Of a stretch of DNA of 47,608 bases, positions 25,609 to 34,498 are shown in pieces. A program made the translations under genes and the position numbers. Below the pieces are notes generated by a model, which saw nothing but the letters and a program-made list of their open reading frames with translations, ran no database searches and was not told the DNA's origin. Position 1 is the first letter of the stretch. Each line of letters opens with the position of its first letter. Origin of the DNA: an uncultured delta proteobacterium (GTDB taxonomy: Bacteria > Desulfobacterota > Desulfovibrionia > Desulfovibrionales > Desulfovibrionaceae); NCBI GenBank assembly GCA_903843965.1, contig CAIMRY010000012.1, forward strand, positions 1 to 47,608. The letters are read 5' to 3'.

Positions 25609-27459
25609 ATGCCACACAAAATACACGATACGCCGGAAGAACGCCCCGTCACGCCCTCCGCCGCCCCTGCCCTCGGCGCGCGCCTGCTCCAGGCGCTTGA
25701 AAGCCCTGCCGCGCTCTGCCTGATCGCCGTGGCCGTGGCCCTGGCCCTGTACTGGCGCACCCTCGGCTTCGAGTTCATCGACCTGGACGACACGATTCAT
25801 ATTCTCCAAAATCCCCATGTGCTCGGCGGGCTCACCTGGGACGCCGTGCGCTGGGCCTTTGTGGACCTGGCCAACGTCATCGACTACTGGCACCCGTTGT
25901 CCTGGCTGTCGCTCATGCTCGACGCGAACCTGTACGGGCTCTGGGCGGGCGGGTACCACGCCACGAATTTCATCCTGCACGCCCTGAACGTGGCCCTGGT
26001 GTTCCAGCTCATGCGCACCATCACCGCTGACAAATGGACGGCCTTTGCCGTGGCCGTGCTCTTCGCCGTGCATCCGCTGCACCTGGAGTCGGTGGTCTGG
26101 ATCACCGAACGCAAGGATGTCCTGTTCATGTTCTGGGGCCTGCTGGCCCTGACCAGCTACCTGGCCTGGGCAAAAAACAGACGCAGCCGCGCCCTGGTCG
26201 CCTTCTACTGCTGCTATGCCCTGAGCCTGATGTCCAAGCCGGTGCTGGTGGTTCTGCCCGGCATCCTGCTGCTGCTGGACTACTGGCCCCTGGGCCGCTG
26301 GAGCCCCTATGCCCTGTTCCAGGGAACCGGGCCGGACAGCTCTTTCCGCGCGCGCCTGCGCGAGTTCTGGCCCGTGCTGCGGGAAAAGCTGCCCATGCTG
26401 GCCCTGGCGCTGCTCTCCACCGTGATGACCACCTACTCCCATCCAAAGAGCTATGACCAAGAGGTGCTGAGCCTCCCGGTACGGCTGGGCAACGCCTTTC
26501 TGGCCCTGCCCAAATACGTCTGGAAGGCTCTCGTCCCGACAGACCTCGCCATCCTCTATCCGTTCCAGACGCCGCTCCCCATATGGCCGCTGGCGCTGTC
26601 CATCGCGGCATTATGCGCAGCGCTTCTGCTCGTCGCCTGGAAAGGCAAACGCTTTCCCTGGCTGATGCTGGGCCTGGGCTGGTTTCTTTTGGGACTTCTC
26701 ACCACCATCGTGTCCCCGAAAGTCGGCATCCATGTCCCAATGGCCGACAGGTTCGCGTATTTTCCGTACGTCGGCGCCTATCTTGTGCTGGTGCTGGGGG
26801 CCAGGGAAATCGCAGCGCGCCTGACCGCCGACAGACAAAAGCGCAACATCGCGCTGACTCTCTGCTTTCTCGCCCTTTTCGGCTGGTACTGGACCCAGGC
26901 GACCGAAGCGATCCAGTTCTGGCGCAACAAGTTCACCATCTACGAACGCGCCATCGACGTTACGTCCGGGCACCACGTCCTGTACAACAACTATGGCAAG
27001 ATTCTGCTGAGCAGGGGGGACAGGCTGGACATTGCCAGGGCCGAAACCTATGTGCTCAAGGCAATTGCCCTGCAACCGAACTACAGCCATGCTCTGGGGA
27101 ATCTCGGCAATATTTACACAACCACTCAGCGCTACGAACAGGCCATTGAGATGTACCAAAGAGCCTTGGCGCAAGACCCGAATTACGAGTTCAGCGCAGA
27201 CGACCACTACAGCATCGGGTATTGCCTTGCGCGGCTGCACCGGTACGACGAGGCGGAAAAACAGTACTTCCAGGCACTGGCCATCCGGCCAAATTACCCG
27301 CAGCCCTACAACGACCTCGGGAATATCGCCATGCTCCGGGGGGACCTGCGCCACGCCGAAGAATACTATGCCAAGACGGCGGACCTGCTCCCGAACTCCC
27401 CGGTGGCACAGGCAAACCTCCGGCGCGTGCGCAAGATGCTTGCTGACGGCAAGCAGTAG
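25609..27459 (+). CDS. GT-C-like membrane glycosyltransferase with TPR tail, copy 2
   Basis: A 616-residue paralogue of the preceding gene with the same architecture: about ten membrane segments (residues 35-430), the loops FEFIDLDDTIHILQNP, YWHPLSWLSLMLD and HPLHLESVVWITERKDVL, then TPR repeats (about 450-610: ALGNLGNIYTTTQRYEQAI, LHRYDEAEKQYFQALA). The two proteins match almost residue for residue in the first 200 residues and diverge more in the central membrane region (about 250-300) and the TPRs. The divergence suggests different glycan or protein substrates after duplication. The ribosome binding site is weak (AAAGAATCC). Confidence 0.8.
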   Translation: MPHKIHDTPEERPVTPSAAPALGARLLQALESPAALCLIAVAVALALYWRTLGFEFIDLDDTIHILQNPHVLGGLTWDAVRWAFVDLANVIDYWHPLSWLSLMLDANLYGLWAGGYHATNFILHALNVALVFQLMRTITADKWTAFAVAVLFAVHPLHLESVVWITERKDVLFMFWGLLALTSYLAWAKNRRSRALVAFYCCYALSLMSKPVLVVLPGILLLLDYWPLGRWSPYALFQGTGPDSSFRARLREFWPVLREKLPMLALALLSTVMTTYSHPKSYDQEVLSLPVRLGNAFLALPKYVWKALVPTDLAILYPFQTPLPIWPLALSIAALCAALLLVAWKGKRFPWLMLGLGWFLLGLLTTIVSPKVGIHVPMADRFAYFPYVGAYLVLVLGAREIAARLTADRQKRNIALTLCFLALFGWYWTQATEAIQFWRNKFTIYERAIDVTSGHHVLYNNYGKILLSRGDRLDIARAETYVLKAIALQPNYSHALGNLGNIYTTTQRYEQAIEMYQRALAQDPNYEFSADDHYSIGYCLARLHRYDEAEKQYFQALAIRPNYPQPYNDLGNIAMLRGDLRHAEEYYAKTADLLPNSPVAQANLRRVRKMLADGKQ

Positions 27460-27517
27460 TCCCGGCGCGGCGTCCACCCTTCGGGAACGCCCCCGCACGA
27501 TATTCCGCCAAAACATG

Positions 27518-27547
27518 AAAGCCTCCGGCGTCTAAACCGGGGGCTTT
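27518..27547 (+). terminator. Terminator of TPR copy 2
   Basis: AAAGCCTCCGG (27518-27528) pairs with CCGGGGGCTTT (27537-27547) with one G-T pair, followed by GTTGTG. It is the duplicate of the hairpin at 25324-25352. Confidence 0.85.
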
Positions 27548-27622
27548 GTTGTGTGTTGAAGGGTCGGAGCAGATTCTTTCCTCCAGCCCGTTCAGCAATG
27601 ACGGATTCGTTTTAGGAGCAGC

Positions 27623-27665
27623 TTGCCCAACGCCAGCGCATTGGTATACCTATCTGGATATCCAG
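27623..27665 (+). promoter_or_regulatory. Promoter and palindrome before HD-GYP gene
   Basis: TTGCCC (27623-27628) and TATACC (27645-27650) are 16 bases apart. A perfect 12-bp palindrome CTGGATATCCAG (27654-27665) lies at the predicted transcription start and could be an operator. The HD-GYP start codon is 46 bases further on. Confidence 0.45.
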
Positions 27666-27710
27666 TCCGAATTTGCGCCAAACGCGTTGAACACGCCAAG
27701 GAGTATAGAC

Positions 27711-29060
27711 ATGAAATTCTTCGACCTGCACGAACTGCTGCGCTCATTTTTCAAACGCAGCTTTTTGTTTACGCTCTGTTTCGCGTTGGTGCTGGCTATT
27801 GCCGTGCCCTATCTCCGGTACACGAACAACATCAACGACTACAAACGGGACTCCCTGGAGATTGTGCGCAAGTTCCTGACGCACGAACTGAATTTCGACT
27901 TGAAGGAGCTGCGCACAACCCCCCACCAAGCCCTCATCGACCGCATCAACGTCTTCATGGAATACAGTAGCCTTGTGGAGTTCCGCATCTGGGACCCCGA
28001 GGCCACCGTGGTCTATTCCTTCATCGACCCGGCCATCAAGGGGCAGCGCTTCCCGGACAACGACGACCTGCTGGACACCTTCAAGTCCGGTAAACCCAAG
28101 CTCGATATTGAGGAGGCCGTGAAGTCCGAGCACAAGAACCTCCGGGGCTACGGCACGCTCCTTGAGATGTACGTCCCGGTGTATTCCCAGGGCAAGCTCG
28201 TTGGCGCTGTGGAGCTCTACCGCCTGGCCCCGCGCCTGGCGCTTCTGAATCCCGGGAATCTGCTCTACGGCCTTGCCGCACTCATCATCCCGCTTTTGCT
28301 GCATATTTTCTTTTATGGGCAGTTCAAATTGGCAGCGCTGGAGCTGGTCAGCTCTGGAGTACGCCTGCAACAGGCTTACAATGCTCTGGCCACGGCCTCC
28401 TTCGATTCCATCCGCAGTCTGGCCAAGGCCCTGGAGATGCGCGACATGGAGACAGAGGGCCATTCCGAACGCGTGGTGGCCATGTCCGTGCTCATCGGCC
28501 ACCGCATGGCCCTGCCGTCGGAAACGATGGCCAGGCTCATCATCGGCGCGTACCTGCACGATGTGGGCAAGATCGGCGTGCCGGACTCCGTGCTGCTCAA
28601 GCCGGGCAAGCTGACCCCGGAGGAGCGCCTGGTCATTGAGACCCACGTGGTCAAGGGCCGTGAAATCGTCAACGAGGTGGAGTTCTTGCGCCTGGGCGCG
28701 GACGTGGTCTCAAGCCACCATGAGCGGTGGGATGGCGGCGGCTACAGCCAGGGGCTGCGTGGCGAGGAGATTCCCATCGGCGCGCGCATCTTCGCCCTTG
28801 TGGACGTGTTCGACGCGCTCATGAGTAAACGGCCCTACAAGGAGGCTTTCAGCTTCGAGCAGTCCACGAAAATCATCAGCGAAAGCTCCGGAACGCACTT
28901 TGACCCCAAGGTGGTGGAAGCCTTTCTGAGCATCAGCCAGACCGAGGTGGAAGGCATCCGGGGCGAAGTTGCGCACCAGGGCGTGCATACCCTGGTGCGC
29001 CAGGCGACGGACGTGCTCTTCGACGGGGGATATTTCCAGGCCAGTCTGGCAACCGGCTGA
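27711..29060 (+). CDS. Membrane-anchored HD-GYP phosphodiesterase
   Basis: Predicted cyclic di-GMP phosphodiesterase, 449 residues. Transmembrane segment 1 at about residues 20-36 and a second at about 183-205 bracket a periplasmic sensor region of about 145 residues. The cytoplasmic HD-GYP domain has HSERVVAMS, HDVGKIG (His283-Asp284 metal ligands), KPGKLTPEER and HHERWDGGGYSQGL (about 336-349). The proline of the signature GYP is Ser here. The sensory part is unlike known named domains that I recognise. ATG at 27711 has AAGGAG upstream; the ORF runs 55 codons further back but overlaps the terminator region. Confidence 0.88.
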   Translation: MKFFDLHELLRSFFKRSFLFTLCFALVLAIAVPYLRYTNNINDYKRDSLEIVRKFLTHELNFDLKELRTTPHQALIDRINVFMEYSSLVEFRIWDPEATVVYSFIDPAIKGQRFPDNDDLLDTFKSGKPKLDIEEAVKSEHKNLRGYGTLLEMYVPVYSQGKLVGAVELYRLAPRLALLNPGNLLYGLAALIIPLLLHIFFYGQFKLAALELVSSGVRLQQAYNALATASFDSIRSLAKALEMRDMETEGHSERVVAMSVLIGHRMALPSETMARLIIGAYLHDVGKIGVPDSVLLKPGKLTPEERLVIETHVVKGREIVNEVEFLRLGADVVSSHHERWDGGGYSQGLRGEEIPIGARIFALVDVFDALMSKRPYKEAFSFEQSTKIISESSGTHFDPKVVEAFLSISQTEVEGIRGEVAHQGVHTLVRQATDVLFDGGYFQASLATG

Positions 29061-29222
29061 GCCTTTCGACGTACATTGACAGAGACAGCACACGGCCGGA
29101 CTCCCGCAGGATGACGCAAAACAGACTGGCCACCCCGGCTGATGTGCGCCGGAATGGCCAGTTCGTTGGCGAAGGGGACCGCAGGGTCTGAAAGGCGTGG
29201 TGGTCGCCGGAAGCGGTCTTTC

Positions 29223-30728
29223 CTACAGCCCCATGCCCAGGGCCGCAGCCAGGCCGGGGATGGTGTAGTCCTCGGGCTGGATGTGCGGGGTGAAGCCGTA
29301 GCGCGCCAGCGTCTTGGCCGTCACCGGGCCGATGCAGGCGATCTTGACGTCCGGATATTGGCGCAGGGTCTCGGGCTTTAGCAGGGTGAAGAAGTTCTCC
29401 ACCGTGCTGGAGCTGGTGAAGGTGAGCGCCTGGATCTTGCCCTGGGCCAGGGCCTCCACGATCTCCGAGCTGTCGGCCTGGGTCAGTTTCGTTTCATACA
29501 CCGGCAGGATGCGCACGTTTGCCCCGGCGCGGGCCAGCTCCTCGGGCAGGACTTCCCTCGCCACTTTCGCCCGGGGAATGAGCACGTTCTTGCCCGCGAT
29601 GCCGCGTTCGAGCAGCCCGGCCACGACCTCCTCTGCAACGTATTTGGGCGGCACAAAGTCCGGGGTCACGCCGCGCAGGCGCAGCTCCACCGCCGTGGCC
29701 GGGCCGATGGCCGCCACGCTGATGCCGCCCAGCGCGCGTGTGTCCAGCCCGATCTCGGTCAGCTGCGCCCAGAAATGGCGCACCCCGTTGACCGAGGTGA
29801 AGATGAGCCAGTCCACCGCGCCCAGGCCCAGGATGGCCTGCTCCACCTCATCGTAGTCGTCCAGCGGCTCCACCGTGATGGTCGGAAACTCATAGACGCA
29901 GGCGCCCATCTGCCGCAGCACGTCGGACAGGTCGCTGGCCTGCTCCCGCGCGCGGGTGACCACCACGCCCTTGCCCAAGAGCGGCTTCTTCTCGAACCAG
30001 TTGAGCTTGCCCGCCAACGAGCAGACCCCGCCCACGATGATGATGCTGGGCGCGGCGAACTTGCGGCGCTCGGCCTCTGCCGCCACGTTCTCCAGCGTGC
30101 TGACCATGGACTCCTGGTTGCAGCGCGTGCCCCAGCGGACCAGGGCCACGGGGGTGTCCTTGCTGCGGCCCCCGGCCATGAGCTTGCCCGCGATCATGGG
30201 CAGGTTCTTCACGCCCATGTAGAACACCAGCGTGCTGTTGCTCTTGGCGTAGACCTCCCAGTTGTGGCCGCTCTCCTCCTTGGTCGGGTCCTCGTGCCCG
30301 GTGATGAAGCAGACGCTGGTGGTGTGGTCGCGGTGGGTGACCGGGATGCCCGCATAGGCCGGGGCGGCCACGCCAGCGGTCACGCCGGGCACGACCTCGA
30401 ACGCGATGCCCTCGGCCACCAGCTCCTCGGCCTCCTCGCCGCCGCGCCCGAACACGTACGGGTCGCCGCCCTTGAGCCGGGCCACAGACTTGCCTGCCCT
30501 GGCCTTGTCGATGATGAGCCGGTTGATCTGGTCCTGGGGCAGGGTGTGGTCGCCGCCCTTCTTGCCGACGTAGATGATCTCGGCGTCGGCCCTGGCGTAT
30601 TTCAGAAACTCCGCATTGGCCAGGTAGTCGTAGACCACCACGTCGCAGGTCTCGATGAGCTGCTTGGCCTTGATGGTCAAAAGGCCGGGATCGCCGGGGC
30701 CTGCGCCGATGAGGTAGACGGTGGACAT
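29223..30728 (-). CDS. Fused uroporphyrinogen-III methyltransferase/synthase
   Basis: A two-domain tetrapyrrole enzyme of 501 residues. Residues 1-245 are CobA-type SUMT (VYLIGAGPGDPGLLT, GGDPYVFGRGGEE and VVPGVTAGVAAPAYAGIPVTHR), which makes precorrin-2. Residues 255-500 are HemD, uroporphyrinogen-III synthase (GKGVVVTRAREQASDLS, LIFTSVNGVRHF, LTFTSSSTVENFF). The fusion channels hydroxymethylbilane to precorrin-2 for siroheme (needed by sulfite reductase), cobalamin and siroheme-derived heme. It begins 3 bases after the GNAT/cupin stop and is the last gene of a valS operon. The domain order matches other Desulfovibrio cobA-hemD fusions. Confidence 0.93.
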   Translation of the reverse strand: MSTVYLIGAGPGDPGLLTIKAKQLIETCDVVVYDYLANAEFLKYARADAEIIYVGKKGGDHTLPQDQINRLIIDKARAGKSVARLKGGDPYVFGRGGEEAEELVAEGIAFEVVPGVTAGVAAPAYAGIPVTHRDHTTSVCFITGHEDPTKEESGHNWEVYAKSNSTLVFYMGVKNLPMIAGKLMAGGRSKDTPVALVRWGTRCNQESMVSTLENVAAEAERRKFAAPSIIIVGGVCSLAGKLNWFEKKPLLGKGVVVTRAREQASDLSDVLRQMGACVYEFPTITVEPLDDYDEVEQAILGLGAVDWLIFTSVNGVRHFWAQLTEIGLDTRALGGISVAAIGPATAVELRLRGVTPDFVPPKYVAEEVVAGLLERGIAGKNVLIPRAKVAREVLPEELARAGANVRILPVYETKLTQADSSEIVEALAQGKIQALTFTSSSTVENFFTLLKPETLRQYPDVKIACIGPVTAKTLARYGFTPHIQPEDYTIPGLAAALGMGL

Positions 30729-30731
30729 GGG

Positions 30732-31628
30732 TTATGCTCCGGGCTGGTCGCCGTATTGTTTGGTGGCTGCGGGTTCAAACAGCATGATGCGGCATTCGTC
30801 CGCGCACACGGGCTTGTGCTCCACCCCGCGCGGCACGACGTAAAATTCGTTGGGTCCGATGACAATATCACGCTGGCGGAGCTTTATGGTCAGCTCGCCC
30901 TCCAGCACCCAGAACATCTCGTCCTCGCTTGCGTGCGCGTGCCAGTCGAACTCGCCCTTGAGGCGGCAGAACTTGACCTGCTGGCCGTTTAATTCCGCCA
31001 CCAGGCGCGGGCTCCAGAAGGCGTCGATCTGTGCGAACTCGGCCTCGGCGCTGACCTTCTCGCGCACCAGGGCCATGGCGCCCGCGTCGGCCAAAACAAC
31101 GCTGGTCTCCACCTGGCGCTCCGGGATGTTCCAGTACACGCGCAGGAGCTTTTCCTTTTCCGCGTGGGCGGTCAAGGTGAAGCCGTGCTTCTGGTAAAAG
31201 CCCACGGCCCAGGTGGCTGCGGCCCAGGTGCCCATGAGCATGGGGCGCTGGGCAATACGTACAAGATGCCTCAGCAATTGGCCGCCAATGCCCAGGCCGC
31301 GCTGCGCAGTACGTACGTAGGCGTGGCGTATGAGCGTGACGTTTCCAATACCGCCCTGCTCACTGGCAACAGCATTGTCCATGTCCTGGATGCCCATGAT
31401 GCCGACCAGGACGCCATTTGCCTCCGCGCCCCAGAAGCGCACGCCAGCGGCTATCTCCGCGCGCAGCTCCGCAAGCGGCATGTAGGGCTCGTGGTACCTG
31501 TCCGCCGGGATCACGCCCTTGTACGCTGTGGCCGCGTCGCAGACGATGGCCGACATGAGCGGCTCCTCGTCCGGGCGGCAGGGGCGGATGATGACATTGT
31601 CGACATTGGCGGCAGTGACGGAAGGCAT
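30732..31628 (-). CDS. GNAT acetyltransferase-cupin fusion
   Basis: A 298-residue two-domain protein. Residues about 10-180 are a GNAT N-acetyltransferase: a RPCRPDEEPLM start, VTLIRHAYVRTAQRGLGIGGQLL with the acetyl-CoA loop (Q/RxxGxG/A type), and FYQKHGF near its end. Residues about 190-298 are a cupin with FDWHAHASEDEMFWVLEGELTI and VVPRGVEHKP, the usual metal-binding His/Glu set. The ribosome binding site GAGGAGG lies in the last codons of valS, and the gaps to valS (5 bases) and cobA-hemD (3 bases) are tiny, so the three are one operon. The substrate is unknown; the cupin may sense or bind it. Confidence 0.85.
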   Translation of the reverse strand: MPSVTAANVDNVIIRPCRPDEEPLMSAIVCDAATAYKGVIPADRYHEPYMPLAELRAEIAAGVRFWGAEANGVLVGIMGIQDMDNAVASEQGGIGNVTLIRHAYVRTAQRGLGIGGQLLRHLVRIAQRPMLMGTWAAATWAVGFYQKHGFTLTAHAEKEKLLRVYWNIPERQVETSVVLADAGAMALVREKVSAEAEFAQIDAFWSPRLVAELNGQQVKFCRLKGEFDWHAHASEDEMFWVLEGELTIKLRQRDIVIGPNEFYVVPRGVEHKPVCADECRIMLFEPAATKQYGDQPGA

Positions 31629-31633
31629 TGGGC

Positions 31634-34360
31634 TTAAACCTCCTCAGCCAGCGCGCCTTTGAGGCGCTCCTGCAATTCGGCCAGCTTGGCCTTGGCGTCC
31701 ACCAGGCCCGCAAGCTTCTCGTTCTCCGCAGCCACGATCTCCGCCGGGGCATGGCCCGCGAAGCCCGGGGCGGAGAGCTTGCCCTTGAGCGCGGTCAACT
31801 GCTTGTCCAGCTTGCCCAGCTCCTTGTCCAACCGCGTCAGCTCCGCGCCGAAGTCCACTATGCCCTTCAAGGGCACGAAGATGCGCGAGCCCTCGACCAC
31901 GGCCGTGCCGCTGGCACGCGGTCCGGTCTTGCCGGGGCCGATGTCCGCGCTCTCGATGCGGGCGAGCGACTGGATCAGGTGCACGTTCCGGGTCAGCACG
32001 GCCTGGGCGTTGCCGCTCCCCTGCTCTGTGCCGGTATCGATGATCAGCGGGAGCTTCTTGGCCGGGTCGATGCACAGCTCCGTGCGGATGGTGCGCGTTG
32101 CTCCCACCACGCCCTGAAAAAAGGCCATGTCGCGCGCGGCCTGCGGGTTCTTGAACTCGGGCCTGCGGACCGGGTAGGGCTGGAGGGCCAGCTCCTTGTC
32201 AGTTACGCCCGGCAGCACGCTCCAGATCTCCTGGGTCACAAAGGGCATGACCGGATGCAGCAGGACCATGGTCTCGGTGAGCACGGTCAAGAGCACTGTG
32301 CGCGTGGCGTCCCTGGCGGCCTCGTCCGCGCCGTACAGGTCGCCCTTGGCCATCTCCAGGTACCAGTCGCAGAACTCGTTCCAGATGAAGCGGTACAGCC
32401 CCTGGGCGATGTCGTTGAAGCGGTATTCGAGCGTGGCCGACTCCACCTCGTCCTTGACCTCTTCCAACCGGTGCAAAATCCACAGATTCGCCAGGCCCTT
32501 GGCGTCGCTCAAATCAGCCTTGGGCGCGCTGCCGTCCTCGGGCATGTTCATGAGCGCAAAGCGCGCCGAGTTCCAGATCTTGTTCACGAAGTGGCGGTAG
32601 CCCTCGATGCGCTTCTCGGACAGCTTGATGTCGCGGCCCATGGCGGCGAAGGCGGTCAGGGTGAAGCGCAGGGAGTCGGTGCCGTACTTGGCGATCATCT
32701 CCAGGGGGTCGATGACGTTGCCCGTGGACTTGCTCATCTTCTTGCCCTGCTCGTCGCGCACCAGGGCGTGGATGTACACGTGGCGGAAGGGCACCTGCTC
32801 CTTGAAGTGGATGCCCATCATCATCATGCGCGCCACCCAGAAGAACAGGATGTCGAACCCGGTGACCAGCACGCTGGTGGGGTAGTAGGCCTTGAGCTTG
32901 TCGGTTTCCGCAGGCCAGCCGAGCGTGGAGAAGGGCCACAGGGCCGAGCTGAACCAGGTGTCCAGCACGTCGTCCTCCTGCTTGAGCGCGCCGCCGCACT
33001 TGGGGCAGCCCGTCGCAAGATTGGCCGGGTCCTCGGTCTGCACGATCAGCTCGCCGCAGGCCTCGCAGGTCCAGGCCGGGATGCGGTGGCCCCACCAAAT
33101 CTGGCGGGAGATGCACCAGTCGCGGATGTTGTCCAGCCACTCGTAGTAGGTCTTTTCCCACTGGGCCGGGACAATCTGCGTATCGCGGGGCACGGCCTCG
33201 CGCGCGGCCTTGGCCAGGGGCGCGACCTTGACGAACCACTGCTCGCTCACATGGGGCTCGATGACGCTCTTGCAGCGGTAGCACTCGCCCACGCTGTGGT
33301 CGTGGTCGGCGATGTCGACCACGAGGCCCAGGGCGGTCAGGTCCCCGACCACCTTGTCGCGGCAGGCGTTCTTGGGCATGCCCCGGTAGGCCTCGGGCGC
33401 GTTCTCGTTCATGTCGCCCTTGTCGTCGATGACGGCGATGACGGGCAGGTTGTGCGTGCGCGCCAGGGCCCAGTCGTTCATGTCGTGCGCCGGGGTGATC
33501 TTGAGCGCGCCGGTGCCGAACTCCATGTCCACGTAGGCGTCGGCGATGACCGGAATCTGCGTGCCGACGAGCGGCAGGGTGACCATTTTCCCGATGGCGT
33601 GGGTGTAGCGGGGATCCTCCGGGTGCACGGCCACGGCCACGTCGCCCAGCATGGTCTCGGGCCTGGTGGTGGCGACAACCAGTTCACCGGAGCCGTCGGC
33701 CAGGGGGTACTTGATCTGGTAGAGCTTGCCCTTCTTGGGCGCGTGCTCCACCTCGTCGTCGGCCAGCGCCGTGTGGCAGCGGTTGCACCAGTTGACGATG
33801 TAGTTGCCCTTGTAGATCAGCCCCTCGTGGAACAGGCGCACGAAGACCTCGCGCACGGCCTTGGACAGGCCCTCGTCGAGCGTGAAGCGCTCGCTTGTCC
33901 AGTCCACGCTCGCGCCCATGCGCCGGATCTGGTTCAGGATGCGGTCGCCGTATTCCTTCTTCCACTCCCACACGCGCTCGATGAACTTCTCGCGGCCCAG
34001 GTCGTCGCGCTTCTTGCCCTCTTTTTTCAGCTGGCGCTCGACCACGTTCTGGGTGGCTATGCCCGCGTGGTCGGTTCCCGGCACCCAGAGCACGCTTTTG
34101 CCCTGCTGGCGCATGAAGCGGCACAGGATGTCCTGGAGCGTGAGGTTGAGCGCGTGGCCCATGTGCAGCGCGCCCGTGACGTTGGGCGGGGGGATGACGA
34201 TGGAGTACGGCTCCTTGCCGCCGGTGAGCACCTCCGCCGGGTCGGGGCTGAAGGTCTTGTTGTCTTCCCAGTGCTTGCCCCAGCGGGCTTCCACGTCGGC
34301 GGGCTCGTAGCCCTTGGGCAGAGCGGCGGGCAGTGCGGCGTCTAATTTCGGCTCGGACAT
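31634..34360 (-). CDS. valS: Valyl-tRNA synthetase
   Basis: Class I aminoacyl-tRNA synthetase that charges tRNA-Val, 908 residues, a normal length. The HIGH-type motif is HMGH (residues 66-69, after PPPNVTGAL), and KMSKS occurs at about residues 539-543 (EQGKKMSKSTGN). The editing (CP1) domain is present between them, including HTALADDEVEH. The Cys-rich stretch CEACGEL and CPKCGG binds zinc. The C-terminal coiled coil (DFGAELTRLDKELGKLDKQ) is typical. AAGGAG precedes the ATG. First gene of the operon with GNAT/cupin and cobA-hemD; divergent from the BPL_N gene. Confidence 0.97.
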   Translation of the reverse strand: MSEPKLDAALPAALPKGYEPADVEARWGKHWEDNKTFSPDPAEVLTGGKEPYSIVIPPPNVTGALHMGHALNLTLQDILCRFMRQQGKSVLWVPGTDHAGIATQNVVERQLKKEGKKRDDLGREKFIERVWEWKKEYGDRILNQIRRMGASVDWTSERFTLDEGLSKAVREVFVRLFHEGLIYKGNYIVNWCNRCHTALADDEVEHAPKKGKLYQIKYPLADGSGELVVATTRPETMLGDVAVAVHPEDPRYTHAIGKMVTLPLVGTQIPVIADAYVDMEFGTGALKITPAHDMNDWALARTHNLPVIAVIDDKGDMNENAPEAYRGMPKNACRDKVVGDLTALGLVVDIADHDHSVGECYRCKSVIEPHVSEQWFVKVAPLAKAAREAVPRDTQIVPAQWEKTYYEWLDNIRDWCISRQIWWGHRIPAWTCEACGELIVQTEDPANLATGCPKCGGALKQEDDVLDTWFSSALWPFSTLGWPAETDKLKAYYPTSVLVTGFDILFFWVARMMMMGIHFKEQVPFRHVYIHALVRDEQGKKMSKSTGNVIDPLEMIAKYGTDSLRFTLTAFAAMGRDIKLSEKRIEGYRHFVNKIWNSARFALMNMPEDGSAPKADLSDAKGLANLWILHRLEEVKDEVESATLEYRFNDIAQGLYRFIWNEFCDWYLEMAKGDLYGADEAARDATRTVLLTVLTETMVLLHPVMPFVTQEIWSVLPGVTDKELALQPYPVRRPEFKNPQAARDMAFFQGVVGATRTIRTELCIDPAKKLPLIIDTGTEQGSGNAQAVLTRNVHLIQSLARIESADIGPGKTGPRASGTAVVEGSRIFVPLKGIVDFGAELTRLDKELGKLDKQLTALKGKLSAPGFAGHAPAEIVAAENEKLAGLVDAKAKLAELQERLKGALAEEV

Positions 34361-34498
34361 GTGAACGGTCTCCTTGCATTACAGCGTCGCGCGGCCTGTT
34401 ACGCCTCCACCCCATGGAAGCCCCGAAGGGGCCGAAGGGGCCTTGCCAAGGAGGGTCGGGCGCGGCTAGGGTGCCCGGAAACCTTGGGGGAGCGGAGC

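Noticed and set aside
29125..29162. ACTGGCCA / TGGCCAGT inverted repeat after the HD-GYP gene
   Set aside because: Long loop with no T-tract; too weak to call a terminator.
31628..34345. 905-codon plus-strand frame antisense to valS
   Set aside because: Runs opposite a clear valS with all motifs; composition (His, Val, Gly, Leu repeats) is the usual shadow of GC-rich coding DNA.
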